Source: a virus. From it: a stretch of DNA of 26,029 bases. A program made the translations under genes and the position numbers. Of the stretch, positions 13,957-18,638 are shown piece by piece (position 1 is the first letter of the stretch; each line of letters begins with the position of its first letter). Location of the stretch: positions 1 through 26,029 of the IMG/VR virus record IMGVR_UViG_3300028917_000452. One strand, given 5' to 3'. The notes under the pieces were generated by a model that was given only the letters and a program-made list of their open reading frames with translations, had not been told where the DNA came from and searched no databases.

Positions 13957-14610
13957 TCAATCGTTACTATAACGAAATACAACACGCGTTTCTGCAGGTT
14001 TTAACTTAGTAAAAAGACAGCGTAAAACTCCAGTATCATCTAATCCAAGTAAAATAGGAAATTGAGCAGGAAAAACACTAGATGGCCTTAAACGATCTTT
14101 AAAAATTACAACCCATGTAAAACGAATTTGTTTTGCACTTGCACCTAATAAAATCGGAAATTGCATCGGAAATACTCCATGTGAAGTACCCGTTTCGATT
14201 TCAATATCAAATCCCAAAAAACAAGCTAAAAAAATAAAATCTTCTTGTGTTTGTACATTTGATAAAGCTAACTTAGCAATTATTTGCCGTCTACGCATAT
14301 CTAATGATTTACCTTCAACTTTAAAACAAGTATCTGGGATACCTAATGCCCTTTCCCATTCAGTTAAAAGTGCATCAGTTGTCCATATATAATAATCATC
14401 AGCTAATTCTTTTAATTTATTTTCTATTTTAATAATTTCAGTAGAAACACCTGTTAAAAATTTCCTTAAATTTGAATCTTCAATATTTTTCGCGCGATAA
14501 AATTCGCCATTAGGTAAATAATTTGCTAATGCTTGTGTATTGGCAATTAAACTATATTTTAAATAGCGATCTTGCGGAGGAATTATTTGTATAGTACAAT
14601 TAGTTGTCAT
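13957..14610 (-). CDS. Baseplate protein, Mu gp48 / DUF2313 family
   Basis: A 217-residue protein of the YmfQ/DUF2313 family (PF10076), which includes Mu gp48, a baseplate wedge component. Features are LANYLPNGEFYRA at residues 28-40, the helix around WTTDALLTEWERALGIPD at 76-93, and RRRQIIAKL at 106-114. An 11-residue motif VFPxQFPILLG is repeated at 146-156 and 179-189. In Mu-like phages this gene directly follows the gp47 homologue; here the gp47 homologue ends at 18639 and 4 kb of opposite-strand cassette lies between. No ribosome binding site is visible and a promoter -10 box lies only 7 bases upstream, so the mRNA may be leaderless. Confidence 0.82.
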   Translation of the reverse strand: MTTNCTIQIIPPQDRYLKYSLIANTQALANYLPNGEFYRAKNIEDSNLRKFLTGVSTEIIKIENKLKELADDYYIWTTDALLTEWERALGIPDTCFKVEGKSLDMRRRQIIAKLALSNVQTQEDFIFLACFLGFDIEIETGTSHGVFPMQFPILLGASAKQIRFTWVVIFKDRLRPSSVFPAQFPILLGLDDTGVLRCLFTKLKPAETRVVFRYSND

Positions 14611-14616
14611 TCATCT

Positions 14617-14625
14617 ATTATACCA
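14617..14625 (-). promoter_or_regulatory. Extended -10 promoter restarting the leftward genes
   Basis: On the minus strand TGGTATAAT is an exact extended -10 element (TGnTATAAT). No good -35 box is present 17 bp upstream, which such promoters do not need. Transcription would begin at or within a base or two of the gp48-homologue ATG (14610). It would supply the fibre and lysis genes with transcription independent of the tail operon interrupted by the cassette. Confidence 0.5.
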
Positions 14626-14732
14626 ATTTCTTGTTTTCTGAAAAGATAGAGAGGTTTTTATTATTAATTAATTTAATTGTAATATTTGCCATATAAGAAA
14701 ATTACCTGGATGTAACTCTATCAAAGTAAGAA

Positions 14733-14767
14733 AAGCCCGATATTCGCAAAATGAAAATATCGGGCTT
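14733..14767. terminator. Bidirectional-looking hairpin terminator
   Basis: AAGCCCGATATT (14733-14744) and AATATCGGGCTT (14756-14767) form a perfect 12-bp stem with an 11-nt loop. A T-rich stretch follows on the plus strand (ATTTCATTTTTTCTTC), and TTCTTACTTTG follows on the minus strand. It lies between the leftward gp48 gene and the rightward cassette promoter. The most useful role would be to stop leftward transcripts that run antisense through the cassette. Confidence 0.8.
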
Positions 14768-14792
14768 ATTTCATTTTTTCTTCTAAAAAATG

Positions 14793-14821
14793 TTGCATAT
14801 TTATAAAAATATTTATATAAT
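14793..14821 (+). promoter_or_regulatory. Cassette promoter
   Basis: TTGCAT (14793-14798) and TATAAT (14816-14821) with a 17-nt spacer, reading into the accessory cassette. The predicted start near 14828 falls inside the first of two inverted repeats, leaving a leader of about 80 nt before the first ATG. Confidence 0.7.
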
Positions 14822-14824
14822 ACG

Positions 14825-14874
14825 AATGTAATAATTTAAAACTATTACATTTATGGATAATCTTAAGGATTATC
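14825..14874 (+). promoter_or_regulatory. Two inverted repeats at the cassette transcription start and leader
   Basis: AATGTAATA (14825-14833) pairs with TATTACATT (14843-14851), and GATAATC (14856-14862) pairs with GATTATC (14868-14874). Both are perfect and lie immediately downstream of the -10 box. They could be operators for a repressor acting at the start site or leader hairpins affecting mRNA stability. No riboswitch class is recognised. Confidence 0.5.
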
Positions 14875-14907
14875 TTAGTTTTAATTAAATTATTTAAGGA
14901 GATTATA

Positions 14908-15105
14908 ATGAATAATAAATCTAACATTTATCATCGACCTCGATCTTGCTCTAACCTTAATGCGAATAGTTATTTAATAGCTATTCGCAAACTTAATGAT
15001 CGAACAGAACACGAAAAATTTATAAATGATGCTGAATGGTATGCATTTAATGAATATGATCGTTTTTCATCATTAAGAGTATCAGAAACTGAAATATTTG
15101 GTTAA
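14908..15105 (+). CDS. First cassette gene, hypothetical (65 aa)
   Basis: A 65-residue protein with a strong AAGGAGA ribosome binding site 6 nt before the ATG. It is polar, with Arg/Asn/Ser-rich ends and a FINDAEWYAFNEYDRF centre. No motif is recognised. As the promoter-proximal gene of the cassette it should be well expressed. The aromatic, acidic centre is loosely reminiscent of the tiny paralogues further on (a helix with Asp/Glu, Ala and aromatic residues), but this is not strong enough to call homology. Confidence 0.6.
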   Translation: MNNKSNIYHRPRSCSNLNANSYLIAIRKLNDRTEHEKFINDAEWYAFNEYDRFSSLRVSETEIFG

Positions 15106-15116
15106 GGAGAAAAATT

Positions 15117-15188
15117 ATGAATACATATAAATTTGATAATGCCAAAATATGTAAAATAACAACAAAACAATTAGGAGAACAATTGTGA
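15117..15188 (+). CDS. Truncated member of the tiny LGE-tail family (23 aa)
   Basis: A 23-residue frame with AAGGAGA upstream. Its C-terminus ICKITTKQLGEQ is identical to that of the 49-residue gene at 16824, and the underlying DNA is identical for 37 bases (15147-15183 and 16932-16968). The N-terminus keeps only MNTYKFDN, so about 25 codons have been lost in frame. Its stop overlaps the GTG start of the first HEAT gene (GTGA), and its TTA-GGA-GAA codons provide that gene's ribosome binding site. It may persist mainly as a translated leader. Confidence 0.55.
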   Translation: MNTYKFDNAKICKITTKQLGEQL

Positions 15189-15619
15189 ATATAGAAGAAA
15201 AAAATAAACTCAGAGTTATTGACTCTTTGATAAAAACTCTCGACGATAAGTATTCATCAGAGGTCCGCGCTAGCTCCGCAGAGGTTTTAGGAAAGCTAGG
15301 ATATGCTGAGCGGAAGGTTATTGATGCTTTGATAAAAGCTCTCGGGGATCAGTATTCTTGGCAAGTCCGCGACCGCGCCGCAGAGGCTTTAGGAAATCTG
15401 GGACATGCTGAGCCTCACGTTATTGATGCTTTGATTAAAGCTCTCGGGGATCAGTATTCAGATGTCCGCGCCCGCGCCGCAGAGGCTTTAATAAAGCTGG
15501 AACATACTAATCCAAGAGTTATTGATATCTTAATTGATGCCACCTTACATCCTGAGTCAAAAATCCGTAAAAATGCCGTAGAGGCTTTAGGGAAGCTAAA
15601 ATATTCAAAAGAGAATTAA
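15185..15619 (+). CDS. HEAT-repeat protein 1 (4 repeats)
   Basis: A 144-residue protein of four helical HEAT-like (PBS-lyase type) repeats, each about 31-35 residues, of the form DALIKALGDQYSxxVRARAAEALGKLGHAEPxV. The GTG start is supported by the same sequence context (AATTAGGAGAACAAT then NTG AAT) at the starts of the other two HEAT genes. HEAT solenoids bind other proteins; no enzymatic residues are seen, and the PBS-lyase label refers only to the repeat fold. Codons in the VRARAAEAL segments are GC-rich (CGC, GCC, CTG), unlike the surrounding genes. The last repeat has diverged (HPESKIRKNAVEALGKL). Cytoplasmic; partner unknown. Confidence 0.85.
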   Translation: MNIEEKNKLRVIDSLIKTLDDKYSSEVRASSAEVLGKLGYAERKVIDALIKALGDQYSWQVRDRAAEALGNLGHAEPHVIDALIKALGDQYSDVRARAAEALIKLEHTNPRVIDILIDATLHPESKIRKNAVEALGKLKYSKEN

Positions 15620-15629
15620 TTAAGAAGAA

Positions 15630-15726
15630 AATTAGGAGAACAATCATGAATGTAGAAGAAAAAAATGAATCGAAAATTATTGAATCTTTGATAAAAGCTC
15701 TCGGCGATCCGTATTGGCAAGTCCGT
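15630..15726 (+). repeat. 97-bp exact direct repeat (second copy 16954-17050)
   Basis: The ribosome binding site, start codon and first 27 codons of HEAT gene 2 are identical over 97 bases to those of HEAT gene 3. Identity this long, including synonymous positions, indicates recent duplication or gene conversion. Confidence 0.9.
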
Positions 15727-16479
15727 GCCAATACTGCAGAGGCTTTAGGAAAACTGGGACATGCTGACCAGCAGCTTTTAACCCAGGTTACTGAATCTTT
15801 GATAAAAGCTCTCGAGGATGAGGAATCAGATGTCCGCGCCAACGCTGCAGAAGCTTTAGGAAAGCTGGGGCACGCTGAACCGAAGATTATAGATGCTTTG
15901 ATAAAAACTCTCGGTGATCAGAATGCTTGGCGAGTCCGCGCCAGCGCCGCCGAGGCTTTAGGAAAGCTGAAGCATATTGAGCCACAACTTTTAACCCAGG
16001 TTACTGAATCTTTGATAAAAGCTCTCGAGGATGAGGATGAAGACGTCCGCACCCGCGCCGCAAAGGCTTTAGGAAAGCTGGCAGAGACTTTAGTAAAGCT
16101 GGGACATGCTGACCCGCAGCTTTTAACCACGGTTATTGAATCTTTGATAAAAGCTCTCGACGATAAGGATGAAGACGTCCGCGCCAGCGCCATAGAGGCT
16201 TTAGGAAAGCTGGCAGAGGCTTTAGTAAAGCTGGGACATGCTGACCCGCAGCTTTTAACCCCGGTTATTGAATCTTTGATAAAAGCTCTCGGAGATCAGT
16301 ATTCTTGGCTAGTCCGCGCCTACACTGTAGAGGCTTTAGGAAAGCTGGGACATGCTGACCAACAGCTTTTAACCCCTGTTATTGAATTTTTAATAAAAGC
16401 TCTCGGCGATCCGTCTTGGCGAGTCCGCGCCAACGCTGCAGAGGCTTTAGGAAATCTAAAATATTTAGAGGAGAATTAA
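15646..16479 (+). CDS. HEAT-repeat protein 2 (7 repeats)
   Basis: A 277-residue protein built of seven HEAT-like repeats with an 8-residue charged cap (MNVEEKNE). Two repeat lengths occur: a short form of about 32-38 residues and a longer form with an extra LAETLVKLGHADPQLLT or LAEALVKLGHADPQLLT helix (repeats 4 and 5). Residues in the turn before VR vary strongly between repeats (PYWQ, EESD, NAWR, DEDED, KDED, YSWL, PSWR) while the helices are almost identical, which points to a variable binding face. It shares exact DNA blocks with HEAT gene 3 and has the same C-terminal ending as HEAT gene 1 (LKYxxEN). The ribosome binding site is TTAGGAGAACAATC. Confidence 0.87.
   Translation: MNVEEKNESKIIESLIKALGDPYWQVRANTAEALGKLGHADQQLLTQVTESLIKALEDEESDVRANAAEALGKLGHAEPKIIDALIKTLGDQNAWRVRASAAEALGKLKHIEPQLLTQVTESLIKALEDEDEDVRTRAAKALGKLAETLVKLGHADPQLLTTVIESLIKALDDKDEDVRASAIEALGKLAEALVKLGHADPQLLTPVIESLIKALGDQYSWLVRAYTVEALGKLGHADQQLLTPVIEFLIKALGDPSWRVRANAAEALGNLKYLEEN
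15750..15841 (+). repeat. 92-bp exact direct repeat (second copy 17320-17411)
   Basis: One whole HEAT repeat (GHADQQLLT through ESDVRA) is identical at the DNA level between HEAT genes 2 and 3, although it is the second repeat in one and the last in the other. This supports repeat shuffling rather than simple whole-gene duplication. Confidence 0.9.
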
Positions 16480-16481
16480 TA

Positions 16482-16661
16482 ATGAATATAGCTGAATTAG
16501 AAAAGAAAATTCGACAACAAGAAAATGAAATAGATTATTTATTAGACATTAAAGAAGAAGCCGATATTTTAATAGAAATAACGAACGATCATTATGAAAG
16601 ATTAGAAGCAGCCATAAAAGCATATGAATTATGGGAAAAGGAGATTAAAAATGACAAATAA
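16482..16661 (+). CDS. Small coiled-coil protein (59 aa)
   Basis: The ATG at 16482 is preferred, with GGAG upstream inside the end of HEAT gene 2; the longer frame from 16416 overlaps HEAT coding sequence. The 59-residue product is highly charged and has heptad-like spacing of Leu/Ile (LEKKIRQQENEIDYLLDIKE), so it should form a coiled coil. No family is recognised. It may dimerise or pair with a cassette partner. Confidence 0.6.
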   Translation: MNIAELEKKIRQQENEIDYLLDIKEEADILIEITNDHYERLEAAIKAYELWEKEIKNDK

Positions 16662-16680
16662 ATATTACAAGGAGAAATAA
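16651..16680 (+). CDS. Possible 9-codon minigene
   Basis: An ATG preceded by AAAAGGAGA opens a 9-residue frame whose last codons (AAG GAG AAA TAA) form the ribosome binding site of the next gene, which begins at the very next base (16681). It overlaps the end of the coiled-coil gene. It is probably a coupling leader or a decayed gene. Confidence 0.3.
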   Translation: MTNKYYKEK

Positions 16681-16821
16681 ATGAAAACATATTATGTAGT
16701 TGAAATACCTTTCGTTAGATTTTTTACTGATTCTTTTGAAAGAGCAATTGAAGAACAGCAAATGATTGCCGAAATGACTGGAAAAACTCCAAATATTTCT
16801 CAAATTGAATTAGGAGAATAG
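16681..16821 (+). CDS. Tiny LGE-tail family protein A (46 aa)
   Basis: A 46-residue protein beginning MKTYYVVEIPF, with a helix TDSFERAIEEQQMIAEMTGK and the ending QIELGE. It is paralogous to the next gene (MKLYILENPY, then DSLERAVKAARYFEEEN and the ending KQLGEQS): same N-terminal strand, same D-S-x-E-R-A helix, same LGE end. A strong AAGGAGA ribosome binding site lies 4-5 nt upstream. The codons for LGE (TTA GGA GAA) serve as the ribosome binding site of the following gene. The function is unknown; the strand-helix layout suggests a very small alpha/beta domain. Confidence 0.65.
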   Translation: MKTYYVVEIPFVRFFTDSFERAIEEQQMIAEMTGKTPNISQIELGE

Positions 16822-16823
16822 CG

Positions 16824-16973
16824 ATGAAATTATATATTTTAGAAAATCCATATTTACCATTTGAATATAGTTTTGATTCATTAGAACGAGCTGTTAAAGC
16901 AGCTCGATATTTTGAAGAAGAAAATAATCTTATATGTAAAATAACAACAAAACAATTAGGAGAACAATCATGA
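16824..16973 (+). CDS. Tiny LGE-tail family protein B (49 aa)
   Basis: A 49-residue paralogue of the preceding gene, with the DSLERAVKAARYFEEEN helix and the C-terminus ICKITTKQLGEQS. Its TGA overlaps the ATG of HEAT gene 3 (ATGA), and its LGE codons form that gene's ribosome binding site, so the two are translationally coupled. The same 37-base 3' end occurs before HEAT gene 1, where the rest of the gene has been lost. The repeated pairing suggests the tiny protein and the HEAT protein act together or are inherited as one unit. Confidence 0.68.
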   Translation: MKLYILENPYLPFEYSFDSLERAVKAARYFEEENNLICKITTKQLGEQS

Positions 16974-17452
16974 ATGTAGAAGAAAAAAATGAATCGAAAA
17001 TTATTGAATCTTTGATAAAAGCTCTCGGCGATCCGTATTGGCAAGTCCGTACCAATGCTGCAGAGGTTTTAGGAAAGCTGGGACATGCTGACCCGCAACT
17101 TTTAACCATGGTTATTGACTCTTTGATAAAAGCTATCGGCGATTATAATTCATCTTCTGTCCGCGCCCGCGCCGCCGAGGCTTTAGGAAATCTGGCAGAG
17201 GCTGAGCCGCAGCTTTTAACTCTCATTGTTGATTCTTTAATAAAAGCTCTCAGTGATCAGGAGTGGGGAGTCCGCGACTGCGCCGCAGAGGCTTTAGGAA
17301 ATCTGGCAGAGACTTTAGTAAAACTGGGACATGCTGACCAGCAGCTTTTAACCCAGGTTACTGAATCTTTGATAAAAGCTCTCGAGGATGAGGAATCAGA
17401 TGTCCGCGCCAGCGCCGTAGAGGCTTTAGGAAAGATAATAGAAAAAAAGTAA
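16970..17452 (+). CDS. HEAT-repeat protein 3 (4 repeats)
   Basis: A 160-residue protein of four HEAT-like repeats. Its first 27 codons are identical in DNA to HEAT gene 2, and its last repeat is identical to the second repeat of that protein. The two middle repeats differ, with variable turn residues YNSSS and QEWG before VR. It ends LGKIIEKK, unlike the LKYxxEN ending of the other two, so its 3' end was either cut or replaced. It is coupled by ATGA overlap to the tiny LGE-tail gene upstream. It is expected to be a cytoplasmic binding scaffold; the partner is unknown. Confidence 0.86.
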   Translation: MNVEEKNESKIIESLIKALGDPYWQVRTNAAEVLGKLGHADPQLLTMVIDSLIKAIGDYNSSSVRARAAEALGNLAEAEPQLLTLIVDSLIKALSDQEWGVRDCAAEALGNLAETLVKLGHADQQLLTQVTESLIKALEDEESDVRASAVEALGKIIEKK

Positions 17453-17453
17453 T

Positions 17454-17609
17454 ATGAAATATAAAATTTGGGAATTTATTGCTAAAGGTTTATTTATTAC
17501 AATATTAATTCTTAATGGATTTTGGATTTTTAATCATTTATGTTATTGCAATAAACATATTAAATATATAAATTATGAGGTAAAAAATAATGATCGATTT
17601 ATTTACTAA
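17454..17609 (+). CDS. Small single-span membrane protein (51 aa)
   Basis: A frame of 51 codons starting one base after the HEAT gene 3 stop. Residues 11-28 (KGLFITILILNGFWIFNH) form one transmembrane segment, followed by a Cys-Tyr-Cys and a basic tail. It overlaps the next gene by 20 bases in another frame. No ribosome binding site better than AAAAAAAG is seen, so translation may depend on coupling to HEAT gene 3. The function is unknown. Confidence 0.5.
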   Translation: MKYKIWEFIAKGLFITILILNGFWIFNHLCYCNKHIKYINYEVKNNDRFIY

Positions 17610-17883
17610 AATTTTTATAACTATAATTATAGTTATCTTATTAAGTTTTATTCCAACAATCTTTTGGATAAATACAAATACAAATTTTCCTCGTGCTTTA
17701 CATATTTTGCGCGAAAATGGATATCGTTATATTGAATATACGGGATATAAATGGTTTAAATGCGCTCATGAAGATTGGTCACATACAGGTTTTATTGCTA
17801 CAAATATAATAACTCATAAACGAATATCGGGGACTATATGTTGCGGTTTGATTTTTAAAAATTGTACTATTAGGTTTGATTAG
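17590..17883 (+). CDS. Membrane-anchored phage small protein (HTGF...CxGLxFKxxTIRF type)
   Basis: A 97-residue protein with an N-terminal membrane segment (about residues 7-26, KIFITIIIVILLSFIPTIF) and a soluble domain containing GYKWFKCAHEDWSHTGF and a C-terminal ISGTICCGLIFKNCTIRF. I recognise the latter pattern (HTGFxA ... GxVCxGLxFKxxTIRF) from small hypothetical proteins scattered across phages. The function is unestablished. The topology suggests anchoring in the inner membrane. It has a GAGG ribosome binding site about 8 nt before the ATG, within the upstream gene. Confidence 0.7.
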   Translation: MIDLFTKIFITIIIVILLSFIPTIFWINTNTNFPRALHILRENGYRYIEYTGYKWFKCAHEDWSHTGFIATNIITHKRISGTICCGLIFKNCTIRFD

Positions 17884-17933
17884 AATGAAATTATTTTACA
17901 AAAACCAATTAATAATGAAGAGGAGAAATAATT

Positions 17934-18137
17934 ATGCTTTCCCCATCAACTTCTGATTTTGTTATATTATTTATAATTATTAGTATTATTGCTTTTTTTA
18001 TTATTATAGCTTTATATGCAATTTGTAAAACAGCAATAGCCGAAGAAAAGGCTACGAGTTATTTAGCTCATAAAGAAGATGAACGAAGAAAAAAGTTAAA
18101 AGAAGAAAAAAAAAGAAATGAAAGAATCAACTCATAA
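17934..18137 (+). CDS. Single-span membrane protein with basic coiled tail (67 aa)
   Basis: A 67-residue protein with one long hydrophobic segment (about residues 9-32) and a Lys/Arg/Glu-rich cytoplasmic tail (KEDERRKKLKEEKKRNER). A GAGGAGA ribosome binding site lies upstream. The last 20 bases overlap the next gene. The topology resembles small holins or spanin-like proteins, but it lies in the cassette and not beside the endolysin. The role is unknown. Confidence 0.6.
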   Translation: MLSPSTSDFVILFIIISIIAFFIIIALYAICKTAIAEEKATSYLAHKEDERRKKLKEEKKRNERINS

Positions 18138-18330
18138 TTTTGTTAAAGGATGGAAAAGTTTAATGGTTTTTTCTCTCCATGATTTTGATGAATTACCTAT
18201 AGAAACACCTGAGGAACGAATGAATAAAATAACAAAAAGAATTAAAAATGCTTTTGAAAAAGCATTTGGTGAATTAGATACTGAATATAAACAATTGGAG
18301 AAAAATAATGAAAATAAAGAAATTAATTGA
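18118..18330 (+). CDS. Hypothetical charged helical protein (70 aa)
   Basis: A 70-residue protein, helical and charged in its second half (PEERMNKITKRIKNAFEKAF). It overlaps the preceding gene by 20 bases and the next by 23 bases. Its last seven codons, ending ENKEIN, lie in the 23-bp direct repeat and are the same as the end of the next gene. No family is recognised. Confidence 0.5.
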   Translation: MKESTHNFVKGWKSLMVFSLHDFDELPIETPEERMNKITKRIKNAFEKAFGELDTEYKQLEKNNENKEIN

Positions 18331-18628
18331 GGAATTAACAAAATTAAATCCTGAAGAGAAAGTAACTGATATGACACTTAATTGTCTTCCTCATGCAAGA
18401 TATTCAGTCATATCTTTAACAGAAGCAACAATACAAATAATGAATGTTTTCAATCGAGAAGAATTGGCTAAAGCCAAGCCTGTAATAGGTGTCATTGCTT
18501 ATGATAAGGTTGAAAATGTTTATTATTATTATGATAGCAATGGTTGGCAAAAAATAGATTCAAAAGATGATTCAATTTTTATAATAGAAAAATTAGGAAA
18601 AAAAGATGAAAATAAAGAAATTAATTGA
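18308..18628 (+). CDS. Last cassette gene, with a fibre-like YYYY...W segment (106 aa)
   Basis: A 106-residue protein starting MKIKKLIEELTKLNPEEKV, with GGAG upstream. The second half contains VIAYDKVENVYYYYDSNGW, which aligns with LIVYDIDENAYYYYNGTTW of the fibre gene at 8800-9714 (about half of 22 positions identical). The N-terminal 25 residues resemble small phage proteins that begin with a short helix followed by NPExKV. It ends KDENKEIN, encoded by the second copy of the 23-bp repeat. The function is unknown; the shared segment hints at surface or fibre ancestry. Confidence 0.6.
   Translation: MKIKKLIEELTKLNPEEKVTDMTLNCLPHARYSVISLTEATIQIMNVFNREELAKAKPVIGVIAYDKVENVYYYYDSNGWQKIDSKDDSIFIIEKLGKKDENKEIN
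18308..18628 (+). repeat. 23-bp direct repeats bracketing the last cassette gene
   Basis: Exact copies lie at 18308-18330 and 18606-18628, beginning ATGAAAATAAAGAAATTAAT. In one frame each encodes ENKEIN-stop (the end of a gene), and in another the start MKIKKLIE. The second copy therefore opens a vestigial 13-codon frame (18606-18647) where a further gene would begin. This fits loss or gain of whole genes by recombination between such junctions. Confidence 0.85.
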
Positions 18629-18638
18629 AAATTTAAAA

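Larger units (their letters stand above)
14733..18628 (+). other. HEAT-repeat accessory cassette (moron) inside the tail operon
   Basis: A block of rightward genes lying between two leftward baseplate genes whose Mu homologues (gp47 and gp48) are adjacent. It has its own promoter, a structured leader and a left-edge terminator, and contains about thirteen small genes including three HEAT-repeat genes. The HEAT DNA is visibly richer in G+C than the phage genes around it. No transposase, integrase or target-site duplication is seen. Opposite orientation, independent promoter and odd composition together fit a moron. Confidence 0.75.

Noticed and set aside
15519-16193. Minus-strand open frames opposite the HEAT genes (15519-15842, 15918-16193)
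   Set aside because: They are mirror images of the repeat codons with Ser/Arg/Lys-rich products repeating the same pattern, and have no start signals. The plus-strand HEAT frames are clearly real.
17885-17956. A 23-codon plus-strand frame before the 67-residue membrane protein gene
   Set aside because: No ribosome binding site at its ATG; it only overlaps the ribosome binding site and start of the real gene.
14733-18628. Transposon or integron carrying the HEAT genes
   Set aside because: No transposase or integrase, no terminal inverted repeats and no target duplication are visible. The 14733-14767 inverted repeat is a local hairpin, not a pair of element ends.
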